36,024 bases of DNA from Mediterraneibacter catenae (GTDB taxonomy: Bacteria > Bacillota > Clostridia > Lachnospirales > Lachnospiraceae): assembly GCF_008691045.1 (NCBI RefSeq), contig NZ_VMSO01000026.1, positions 1 to 36,024 on the forward strand, given 5' to 3'. Numbering within the stretch: the first letter of the stretch is position 1; each line of letters starts with the position of its first letter. The notes under the pieces were generated by a model. The model made no database searches. It was not told where the DNA came from and saw nothing but the letters and a program-made list of their open reading frames with translations. Below, piece after piece: positions 9,401-16,020 of the stretch. The translations under genes and the position numbers were made by a program.

Positions 9401-9920
9401 TAATGCACAAACTTGCGGCGCCTGCGATACTCCAGGGTACTATATTGGCTGTATCTCCTGTCTGCACTGTTCCTGTATCTCCCGTCCGGTCTCCGCTCTG
9501 CTGATCAGACAGACCGCTGTCTTCAGAGCCTGCAGTTCCCTGCGGCTTTTCCGTATCAGGCTTCTCCTGTTCTGCACCTGATGTCTTTCGCACAAGTCTG
9601 ACCGTGCTTTCTCTGGTTTCTCCGACATCTACACTTTCAATCTGTGCTTTCCACTGTTCCGGCGCTGATATTCCGTCTTCCGTCAGATAGCCGTCCGGAA
9701 TGTTCCCGCTGATCTCAATATCGGTCAGTATATCATCCGATGCATTGTATATTTTTATTGTCTCATTAATCGGGTCTGTACTGCTGTATTCCGTCTTATC
9801 TGTTTCAATGGAAAATACCGGTTCCCCGGCTTTTGCTGCTGCCATTACCGTAGTATTTCCCAACAACACTGCAGCAACAGCTGCAAGTATCCCGACTGTT
9901 ATTCTTTTTTTCTTCGTCAT
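6465..9920 (-). CDS. Secreted GH16 endo-beta-glucanase (laminarinase type) with four CBM4/9-like modules and a double export signal
   Basis: A 1151-residue extracellular glycoside hydrolase. Order: signal peptide (1-28, VMAAAKA); Ig/CARDB-like stretch (35-110); acidic Ser/Gly/Asp linker; a sorting-like tail VQTGDTANIVPW (152-163), a hydrophobic segment (164-181) and RKRKGR (182-187); at once a second signal-like segment (188-211, ending TAKAA); GH16 catalytic domain (about 260-506) with EIDIME, giving Glu380, Asp382 and Glu385; then four related beta-sandwich modules at about 528-679, 692-830, 834-990 and 1003-1150, resembling CBM4/9. The ExDxxE form is typical of GH16 laminarinases rather than lichenases, so beta-1,3-glucan is the likely substrate. 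The start overlaps the GH3 stop by 4 bases (ATGA) and has a strong GAGGAGGTG site, so translation is probably coupled. The two adjoining membrane signals are odd. Confidence 0.92.
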   Translation of the reverse strand: MTKKKRITVGILAAVAAVLLGNTTVMAAAKAGEPVFSIETDKTEYSSTDPINETIKIYNASDDILTDIEISGNIPDGYLTEDGISAPEQWKAQIESVDVGETRESTVRLVRKTSGAEQEKPDTEKPQGTAGSEDSGLSDQQSGDRTGDTGTVQTGDTANIVPWSIAGAASLCIIIGVVAVVRKRKGRNLLSLLLVLAMAGTLLPTSMTAKAAEPGEKTAEEKTEEIEKTITIDGEEVTLKAVITYQTETKDQEQDTDLSYEGYNLKWEDQFEGDSLNRDDWNVELHDPGWVNNELQSYVDSPENIYIEDGSLVLKPVETVNEDGSVSYTSGRVNTQNKHDFKYGLFEARVKVPEGQGFLPAFWMMPTNENLYGQWPRCGEIDIMEVLGNDTDTSYGTIHYGNPHSESQGSYTLEEGTFSDEYHVFDVEWEPGKISWYVDGKLIHTEDNWYSATEGQGEITYPAPFDQPFYIILNLAVGGNWPGNPDETTDIANSAYYIDYVKVYQKDSYDENVTKPVEEVILRDPDENGNYVVNGDFSEKEDLTDDKDWIFLTTLGGEAGAEIGDNEIAVNTANEGTVDYSVQLVQPDLPMKQGGVYQLCFDAYADADRTMKVGVSAPDRSFRRYLEDTTISLTEEKQTYTLDFTMTDSDDANGRLEFNMGAAGSTAGIQISNVSLKKIDEIEITEGDKGILADGNYVYNGSFQEGEGRLGYWDVLKNDGAEVSVTNENNIRRLMVNAPEGTSADNPVIVSQSDLALSAGNTYAMSFTAEGEAGKNIMVKAAGQEYTAELTGAESAYDYKLTLDTEPADTNLAFCFEEPGIYYVDNVRIEEDSLIKNGSFNAGFSGYEPYVDSSISSDVTYVVDSLNEDNAADFSINNTGDAAWKIQLKQNNVELEKGQWYRLSLDAKASIPRKLMFAIQRDGSGDDDWTPYSGEKIVDLENDYNKYEIVFQMTGETDPKAVLSISMGAVDGIQITEKHRVCIDNINLEKIDAPDIGEQPAGENLLVNSDFASGNEGWENAVTAPGAAEVSFENGRAVYNITDVGTEDWNVQLKQNGIVLEQGAHYKVTFKAKSSEARTIKVAMLSPSYTWYGGADIALEKDQEKEVTVDFTMNETTDMNAALVISMGAIAGTETSTSTIELSEFSLIRME

Positions 9921-12370
9921 TTCTGCACCTCCTCACTTAATTTTTTCACCAATGCTATGATTCTCCCCGCACATTCGCGGATCTCTTTCTCTGTCAGCTC
10001 ACCCTGCGCATATGCCTGCCGGATATTCTCGTCGTCATCACAGTTCCCGGGCATAATGATATCATTTCCGGCAGCCGCACATTTCCACGGGATACTTCCG
10101 TCTTCCGGCACTGTCGTGTTCCAGTCTGACATAATCACTCCCTGAAATCCCCACTCTTCCCGCGCAACGACCGTGCAAAGATCACGGCTGTTTGCCGCGT
10201 GTACTCCGTTGATCAGATTGTAGGAAGACATGATCGCCGCCGGGACGCTTTCTTTTACCGCGATCTCAAAACCGCGCAGATAGATCTCGCGGAGCGCCCG
10301 CTCAGAAACACAGGCATCCACTCCCATCCGGTTATCTTCCTGATTATTGCAGGCAAAATGCTTGATCGTCACACCGCATCCTGTTTTATACTGCACTCCC
10401 CGGGTAACTGCGGAGGCGAGAACTCCCGAGAGGAGCGGATCTTCCGAGAAATATTCAAAGTTACGTCCGCAGAGAGGATTTCTCTGGATGTTCATGCCGG
10501 GCGCCAGCCAGAGGTCTACATGGAATTCTCTCATTTCTTCCGCAACCGCACGTCCGAACTCAGTGAGCAGTTCAGGATCCCATGTCTGTGCCAGGGCAGT
10601 GCCTACCGGGAATGCCGTACAGTACTGATAATATGTATCCGCGTTTTTGTGAATTTTCATTGGCTCCAAAAATCCGTTTTCAAGAGATCCGAGAACACCG
10701 GTTCCGTAGACGGAATCTGTCTCCTTATCGACCTGATAACTCTGTCTGAGTCTTAAACCCGCCGGTCCATCCGCCATGATCAGAGAACGGATCCGGTACT
10801 TCTCTTCCAATGTCTCTGTTGTCTCCCCAGCAGAACCGGGCACGCGGATTCCGGCTGAACCAAGTGTGCTTGCTCCCGCTGTAATGTTTCCGTAGAGAAG
10901 CGGAATCAGATCCTCTACAGGATACTGTTCTTCTGCCGGTGATACATACTGGATTTCCGGTTGGCTGCATGGCACGAATTCATATACCGGTATCGCTTTT
11001 TCCTTTGCTTCCTCCTCTCTGGTTTCGCTGTTCCCGGAGCCATCCCGGCACAGTTCTTCAAACGGCTCTTTCCGGGGACAGATCCGGTGCGTTTTCTCCA
11101 GAACCACTTCCCGGGAAACTGTAAGATAAGCCGAGAGCACAGCAGAATCCAAGCTGTTCCCCACCCATATACCGTATGTTCCTGCTTCCACGATCCATGC
11201 CTGCCGTTCTTCAGAAAATACGGCAAGCTGCTTCTGCCGGATCTCCACAGTTACTTCCCGGCTCTCTCCGGGCATCAGACGGTCTGTCTTTGCAAATCCC
11301 GCAAGTCTTCGGCTCTCTTTTTCAATTCCGCCCTGAGGAAAAGATACATATACCTGCGCCACTTCTCTGCCGGCATAGTTTCTTCCTGTATTTGTGACCG
11401 CAATCCGCGCCTGAACCGAAGATTTCTCCGTCTGTAGACCGTGGAATTCCATTTTAAACGATGTATAGGAAAGTCCGTATCCGAAAGAGAACAGCGGCTT
11501 TACGCCAAAACTTTCAAAGTAACGGTATCCCACATAGATACCTTCCCTGTACTCTTCTTTTTCCAGATTTCCGTTGAGATAGCTGTATGTATCTGCGAAG
11601 GGGTAATCCTCATACCGCCGGGCCCATGTTGCCGTCAGTTTTCCTTCCGGCACTGCCCTGCCGAAGAGAATATCCGCAACAGCGTGTCCACCTTCCTGCC
11701 CCGGCTGGGAGATATTCAGAACTGCACGGATATTCTCCGCTTCCTGAAGGATATCTGTAAGCTCAACCGGGCCTCCGGAGTTCAGAATCAGGATCAGAGG
11801 AATATGAAACCTGTTGAGATACAATATATCCTCCCGTTCTCGACCGCTCAGGTAATAATCTCCCTTTTCAAGGCGGCGGTCTTTCCCTTCTCCAGAAATC
11901 CGGCTAATCACATAAACCGCCGCTGCGGCTCCTTCCAGGTCTGACTCTGTGATACTGCGTCCGTCCGGAAGAGCAAACGGATTTGCCGCATAGGCATCAA
12001 ATGGATTCTGTACATGACGTGCATCCTCCAGTATCTTTTCCTTCCATTCTTCTCTGGCTTCTTTATAACGTTTATCATAATCCTGAATCCAGTCTTCGTT
12101 TGTAACGGATACTCCGACTTCTTTTATTCCTCTGTAAACAGAGATGCTTTCCCTGTTATTGACATCGCCTGATCCGATGCCGCCTTTTACTGTCTTCTCT
12201 GCACCGCTGCCGAACAGGGCGATGGGATCAGAAGTCTTCAGCGGAAGCACCCCCTCATTTTTAAGAAGCACAATTCCTTCTGCCGCCGCTCTTCTCGCCA
12301 GAGTTCTGTGTTTTTCTTCGCGATGAGACAGCCCCTGTTTCAGGCTGCCGCTGTGTGCCCATTTTTTCAT
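9917..12370 (-). CDS. GH3 beta-glucosidase with inverted domain order
   Basis: An 817-residue exo-acting beta-glucosidase that would release glucose from oligosaccharides. No signal peptide is visible, so it is probably cytoplasmic. The usual GH3 order is reversed: the beta-sandwich domain comes first (about 30-255), then a fibronectin III-like domain (318-418), then the TIM barrel (about 495-800). The barrel carries KHFACNNQE and the nucleophile motif VIMSDW, with Asp749. This order is known for some ruminal and clostridial GH3 enzymes. The ATG at 12370 is preferred because AAAGAGG then lies 7 bases upstream; the ATG at 12376 is only one base from it. The gene follows the ABC permease after a hairpin and overlaps the GH16 start. 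Glucosidic linkage preference cannot be read from the sequence. Confidence 0.92.
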   Translation of the reverse strand: MKKWAHSGSLKQGLSHREEKHRTLARRAAAEGIVLLKNEGVLPLKTSDPIALFGSGAEKTVKGGIGSGDVNNRESISVYRGIKEVGVSVTNEDWIQDYDKRYKEAREEWKEKILEDARHVQNPFDAYAANPFALPDGRSITESDLEGAAAAVYVISRISGEGKDRRLEKGDYYLSGREREDILYLNRFHIPLILILNSGGPVELTDILQEAENIRAVLNISQPGQEGGHAVADILFGRAVPEGKLTATWARRYEDYPFADTYSYLNGNLEKEEYREGIYVGYRYFESFGVKPLFSFGYGLSYTSFKMEFHGLQTEKSSVQARIAVTNTGRNYAGREVAQVYVSFPQGGIEKESRRLAGFAKTDRLMPGESREVTVEIRQKQLAVFSEERQAWIVEAGTYGIWVGNSLDSAVLSAYLTVSREVVLEKTHRICPRKEPFEELCRDGSGNSETREEEAKEKAIPVYEFVPCSQPEIQYVSPAEEQYPVEDLIPLLYGNITAGASTLGSAGIRVPGSAGETTETLEEKYRIRSLIMADGPAGLRLRQSYQVDKETDSVYGTGVLGSLENGFLEPMKIHKNADTYYQYCTAFPVGTALAQTWDPELLTEFGRAVAEEMREFHVDLWLAPGMNIQRNPLCGRNFEYFSEDPLLSGVLASAVTRGVQYKTGCGVTIKHFACNNQEDNRMGVDACVSERALREIYLRGFEIAVKESVPAAIMSSYNLINGVHAANSRDLCTVVAREEWGFQGVIMSDWNTTVPEDGSIPWKCAAAGNDIIMPGNCDDDENIRQAYAQGELTEKEIRECAGRIIALVKKLSEEVQK

Positions 12371-12415
12371 CTTCATACCTCTTTATCTGTCATCAATTTT
12401 TCAGTCATGGTATAA

Positions 12416-12473
12416 AGAAACCGCCATAGCGTTCTCCTGCATATTCTGAAAGGATTGCCCTATGGCGGTTTCT
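12416..12473 (-). other. Hairpin with 14-bp perfect arms between permease and GH3 genes
   Basis: AGAAACCGCCATAG (12416-12429) and CTATGGCGGTTTCT (12460-12473) are perfect inverted repeats around a 30-base loop. On the minus strand the stem ends in TTTCTTTAT, a weak T-run. It may partly terminate the transporter transcript or protect its 3' end, setting lower expression of the two hydrolase genes. Confidence 0.7.
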
Positions 12474-12491
12474 CAGTTCAGTTCTGTTTCT

Positions 12492-13337
12492 CTATTCCTT
12501 TACACCGCCGAGTGTTACACCCGCTATAATGTATTTTGAGAGAAGCAGATATACGATAATGATCGGTACGATCGCTACCGTGATCATCATATAAATTTTT
12601 CCCATATCAAAGTTCATGTAGTCTGCACCTCGAAGCGTTGCGATCAAAATCGGAACTGTCATCTTGTCCTTGGACTGGATCACCAACGCAGGAACGAAGT
12701 AATTATTCCATGATCCTACAAACGAGAAGATTGCCTGCACCGCGATCGCCGGCTTCATAATCGGGAGCACGATCCGGTTGAATGTCCTGAATTCTCCAGA
12801 TCCGTCAATCCTTGCCGCTTCTACGAGAGACAGCGGAAGGGATGACTGCAGATAACTGTACATAAAATAGAATACAGCCGGAGAAGCGATAGACGGTATG
12901 ATGAGCGGAAGGAGCGAATCATACATACCCATATTGGTGATCAACCGCAGGAATCCCATCGCTGTCACCTGTGTCGGCATGACAAGTATTGCCATGATAA
13001 ACGTAAATGCTGCTTTCTTTATCTTGAAATCATACGCATACAGACCATACGCCGTCAGCGATGAAAAATATGTACACAGAGCCGCTGAACATGACGATAC
13101 GATCAGACTGTTGAGAATCCCCCGGAACATCGGGAAACTTCCGTCATTCGCAACGTTCTTCAGATTTTCCAGAAAATAGGTTCCCGGGATCGCCGAAAAT
13201 CCTTTCTGCAGATCCGCATGGGAGCGCGTCGCATTTACGATCAGGATATAAAAGAAGAACAGGCATAAAAATGACAACAGTATCAGTACCACATAAGCCA
13301 GTATTGTCTGGCCGTGTCTTGTCTTTTTCGACTTCAT
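12492..13337 (-). CDS. Carbohydrate ABC transporter permease, MalG type
   Basis: A 281-residue inner-membrane permease with six hydrophobic segments. The ATPase-contact loop EAARIDGSGEFRTFNRIVLP (residues 173-192) is the EAA motif of the MalG/CUT1 class. It forms the transport channel with the MalF-type partner, whose gene ends 3 bp upstream, and takes up sugar delivered by the lipoprotein encoded before it. The start is supported by a GGGGAGGAG site. No ATP-binding subunit is encoded nearby, so energy probably comes from a shared MsmK/MsiK-like ATPase elsewhere; that is inferred. The predicted cargo is beta-gluco-oligosaccharide, from the hydrolase and phosphorylase neighbours only. Confidence 0.93.
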   Translation of the reverse strand: MKSKKTRHGQTILAYVVLILLSFLCLFFFYILIVNATRSHADLQKGFSAIPGTYFLENLKNVANDGSFPMFRGILNSLIVSSCSAALCTYFSSLTAYGLYAYDFKIKKAAFTFIMAILVMPTQVTAMGFLRLITNMGMYDSLLPLIIPSIASPAVFYFMYSYLQSSLPLSLVEAARIDGSGEFRTFNRIVLPIMKPAIAVQAIFSFVGSWNNYFVPALVIQSKDKMTVPILIATLRGADYMNFDMGKIYMMITVAIVPIIIVYLLLSKYIIAGVTLGGVKE

Positions 13338-13340
13338 AAC

Positions 13341-14303
13341 CTATCTCCTCCCCTTCCGCGCTTCTTTAAGTTTCCGTTTCGCCGCTTTCGAGCCATAGCC
13401 GTCATCGTTATTTCCATTCGTCATCCTGTATACAAAGAAGCACAGGATACCGCTTACGATAAACAGATATACAGACAAGGCGCCCGCCATACCGTAGTTT
13501 CTGCTCTCCAGATGGCTGTTCAGGAACATGATAAGCGTCATGGACGTACGGTCCGGATTACCCTGCCCGTTTGTCAGGATCTGCGGTACATCAAACATCT
13601 GCAGGCCACCGATAATGGATGTGATCAGTGTGTATGCAAGGATCGGCCGGATCAGCGGAAGTGTGATATAGAAGAACCGTTTAACGCTGGTGCATCCGTC
13701 CAGCTCACAAGCTTCAAATATATCCTGACTGATTCCCATGATAGCCGCCATAAGCATGATTGTCGTGTTACCAAACCACATCAGGAAGTTCATCAGGCCG
13801 ACCAGTGATCTTGTTCCAAATACAGAACCAAGGAAATCGATTGGCTCGCTGATCCATCCCAAAGATGTCAGGATTGAATTGATCGGACCATTTGTCGAGA
13901 ACATCGCAAAGAACAGCATTGCGAATGCTGACGCCATGATCAGGTTTGGCAGATAAATTACCACCTTGAAAAACTGTTTGCCACGGATTTTAAGCCGGAT
14001 ATCAGTAAACCAGTTTGCAAGGAGCAGCGCCACCACGATCTGGGGGATAAAGCCGATAACCCACAATATCAGAGTATTGCCGGCATATTTCAGCATATCC
14101 GAGCCGAGCAGGCTGATATAGTTCTGCATTCCTACGAAATTAGGGCCGATTTCTTTGATTCCTGACCGGTAATACTCAAAGAAGCTGTATCTGATCGTAT
14201 CAACCAGAGGAATCAGAGAAAAAATAAAAAAGCATATAAAAAACGGAAGGATAAAAATGTATCCCCACTTAGCATAACTGACGCTTTTGCGCTTTTTTTT
14301 CAT
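13341..14303 (-). CDS. Carbohydrate ABC transporter permease, MalF/UgpA type
   Basis: A 320-residue permease: basic N-terminus, six hydrophobic segments, and the EAA-loop EACELDGCTSVKRFFYITLP (residues 197-216) that contacts the ATPase. The family is the CUT1 sugar importers. It sits between the binding-protein gene (70 bp upstream, with a strong hairpin in the gap) and the MalG-type permease (3 bp downstream). The start has an AAAGGA site. The highly basic C-terminal tail (KAAKRKLKEARKGRR) is cytoplasmic by the positive-inside rule. Together with its neighbours it should import oligosaccharides released by the secreted GH16 enzyme. Confidence 0.93.
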   Translation of the reverse strand: MKKKRKSVSYAKWGYIFILPFFICFFIFSLIPLVDTIRYSFFEYYRSGIKEIGPNFVGMQNYISLLGSDMLKYAGNTLILWVIGFIPQIVVALLLANWFTDIRLKIRGKQFFKVVIYLPNLIMASAFAMLFFAMFSTNGPINSILTSLGWISEPIDFLGSVFGTRSLVGLMNFLMWFGNTTIMLMAAIMGISQDIFEACELDGCTSVKRFFYITLPLIRPILAYTLITSIIGGLQMFDVPQILTNGQGNPDRTSMTLIMFLNSHLESRNYGMAGALSVYLFIVSGILCFFVYRMTNGNNDDGYGSKAAKRKLKEARKGRR

Positions 14304-14327
14304 AAACTATCGTTCCTTTCTGTTTCA

Positions 14328-14362
14328 GGCTGCCGCGCAGAGCTTTTTCCAGCGCGGCAGCC
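14328..14362 (-). other. GC-rich intercistronic hairpin between binding protein and permease genes
   Basis: GGCTGCCGCGC (14328-14338) and GCGCGGCAGCC (14352-14362) form a perfect 11-bp stem with a 13-base loop. There is no T-run on the minus strand. Such a stem at the 3' end of a binding-protein gene usually blocks 3' exonucleases, so more binding protein than permease is made. Confidence 0.8.
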
Positions 14363-14373
14363 CGCTCGATACA

Positions 14374-15762
14374 TTACTCCGGCCACTGAACCTCTGTAAT
14401 ATCCGGATAACGTTCTTTTATCGCTGTTTCAAAGTTTGATTTTGCCTTATCAAAATCTACGTTCCCCTGGAAGTAATCGCTGAAAGCATTCTGGATCAGT
14501 TCCACACATCCCTGATCATAGGAAGAAAGCGGAGCGATCTGGATATTCTCTGCAACAGGAGCATAATACTCATAAGCGTTCTGACCTCCTAGGAAATCAG
14601 ATGCATATGCATCATCTGCAGCGGCCTCCTCCATACCGCTTACCGTATTCGTAAAGTCAAGATAATCCTGGGAAATTTTGAGCAGTGTATCTTTTTCTGC
14701 CGTCATTGCAAGAATAATATCTTTTACATGTTCAGGATTATCCGTGCCTGTCGCCGCATGGATGTATGAACCGCCCCAGTTATATTCCTGCGGAGGATTT
14801 GTAACAGCCCATGCGCCTGTGTCTCCATCCCAGTTCGGACTGAGGGTAAAGTCAATTCCCCACGGCGGAAGCAGGAATGCAAACACCTTTGATGAAGATC
14901 CCATCGCTTTGTTCCAGTCGTCATTAAACTGCCCCTTTACAGTCTTGTCCAGATAGCCTGCGTCAAGCCATTCTTTTGAACTTTCTATCCAGTCCATGAT
15001 CTTCTGATCTACCTTGACCGTTGTCTCTCCGGTAGTCACCCATGGTTCGCTGATATTGTTACCGTACACACGGAATGTATCTGCATAGGATGAGAATGTA
15101 TAATATCCTTTTGATTTCAGCTCCTCAGCTGTCGCTTTCAGGGTATCCCAGTCCTTGACTTTTTCACCGACTGCTGTCGGATCATCTGTACCGAACACAT
15201 CCTTTGCGATATCCCTGCGGTATACAAGTACTCCCGGGCAACACTGCCATGTTGAACCTCTCTGGACGCCGTCCTGATCGGAAGCCGTTGTTTTAGTAAA
15301 ATCATACTGATCTGCAAGATCTGTATCCAGGTCGATTCCAAGATCAGTAAGCGGCATAGCTACATCTGCATCTGCGTCCGTATATTTGTAAACGTAATCT
15401 GTTTCAGATAAGAAGATATCGATCTTGTCATCTGCTGCTGCATCCGCCTGATTCATAAGTGCCTCGTCAAGCTTCTGCTGATAAACGCCATCCTGGTTCG
15501 GATTGATCACCCAGTGGATCTCTGTTCCGTCTTTCAATGTGGTCACTGTTCCGTCATCGGAAGTGCTCTCAACTTCCGGGTAGACAGCTTCCAGACGGGT
15601 GCGGAATTCATCATTCCAGCTGTAGATATTAATGACTTTACCTTCCTCCGTGCTCTGTGCATCTCCGGATCCGGAATCAGTTCCCTGTCCGCCGCCGCAT
15701 CCGGCCAGCAGGCCTGCCGCAGTGACTGCTGCCATCATCACGGCAACTACTCTCTTTTTCAT
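14374..15762 (-). CDS. Extracellular sugar-binding lipoprotein of the ABC importer
   Basis: A 462-residue family 1 solute-binding protein. A lipoprotein signal peptide ends in the lipobox LAGC, with Cys22 as the lipid-modified residue, followed by a Gly/Ser/Asp linker. The mature part has the two-lobed CUT1 pattern, beginning INIYSWNDEF and carrying several Trp residues (PWGIDF, NWGGSYIHAATG) that could stack on sugar rings. It is anchored outside the membrane and hands oligosaccharide to the two permeases encoded downstream. It is the first gene of the minus-strand half of the glucan locus, with a GAGGAGGAA ribosome site and a perfect TATAAT about 70 bp upstream. The ligand is inferred to be a beta-gluco-oligosaccharide from the neighbourhood only. 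Confidence 0.94.
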   Translation of the reverse strand: MKKRVVAVMMAAVTAAGLLAGCGGGQGTDSGSGDAQSTEEGKVINIYSWNDEFRTRLEAVYPEVESTSDDGTVTTLKDGTEIHWVINPNQDGVYQQKLDEALMNQADAAADDKIDIFLSETDYVYKYTDADADVAMPLTDLGIDLDTDLADQYDFTKTTASDQDGVQRGSTWQCCPGVLVYRRDIAKDVFGTDDPTAVGEKVKDWDTLKATAEELKSKGYYTFSSYADTFRVYGNNISEPWVTTGETTVKVDQKIMDWIESSKEWLDAGYLDKTVKGQFNDDWNKAMGSSSKVFAFLLPPWGIDFTLSPNWDGDTGAWAVTNPPQEYNWGGSYIHAATGTDNPEHVKDIILAMTAEKDTLLKISQDYLDFTNTVSGMEEAAADDAYASDFLGGQNAYEYYAPVAENIQIAPLSSYDQGCVELIQNAFSDYFQGNVDFDKAKSNFETAIKERYPDITEVQWPE

Positions 15763-15828
15763 TGTTCATTCCTCCTCGTATAATAAATTTATTATCCGGC
15801 GGTTCTTCTGTCCGCCTGTGATAGTGGA

Positions 15829-15857
15829 ATTATAACCCATTCCTGCCGGACGATATA
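15829..15857 (-). promoter_or_regulatory. Predicted activator-dependent promoter of the transporter-hydrolase operon
   Basis: A perfect TATAAT (15834-15829) on the minus strand; at 17-base spacing the -35 position reads TATATC, far from consensus. The predicted start is near 15822. A good -10 with a poor -35 fits a promoter needing an activator. Confidence 0.6.
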
Positions 15858-15870
15858 TTATGAATCACAA

Positions 15871-15936
15871 AAAAATATCAGATTCATGACCCGTTTTCGT
15901 CATTTTTTTATTTTATGTCATGATTCTGATATTTTT
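15871..15936. promoter_or_regulatory. Paired 20-bp operator arms in inverted orientation between divergent glucan operons
   Basis: AAAAATATCAGATTCATGAC (15871-15890) and GTCATGATTCTGATATTTTT (15917-15936) are inverted copies differing at one position, centres 46 bp apart. Relative to the predicted start near 15822 the left arm covers about -49 to -68; relative to the predicted start near 15986 the right arm covers about -50 to -69. The matching geometry suggests one activator binding twice to switch on both operons. The AraC protein of this locus is the obvious candidate, but binding is inferred. Confidence 0.75.
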
Positions 15937-15950
15937 AGTTTTCTTTCTGA

Positions 15951-15979
15951 TTTTTGCCCTGACGAGATTCTTATATAAT
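15951..15979 (+). promoter_or_regulatory. Predicted activator-dependent promoter of the phosphorylase operon
   Basis: A perfect TATAAT at 15974-15979; at 17-base spacing the -35 position reads TTTTTG, a poor match. The predicted start is near 15986, 35 bp before the first phosphorylase ATG. Confidence 0.6.
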
Positions 15980-16020
15980 GCCCATAAGTAAGAAATATAC
16001 GAAGTGAAAGGAGACTTAAT

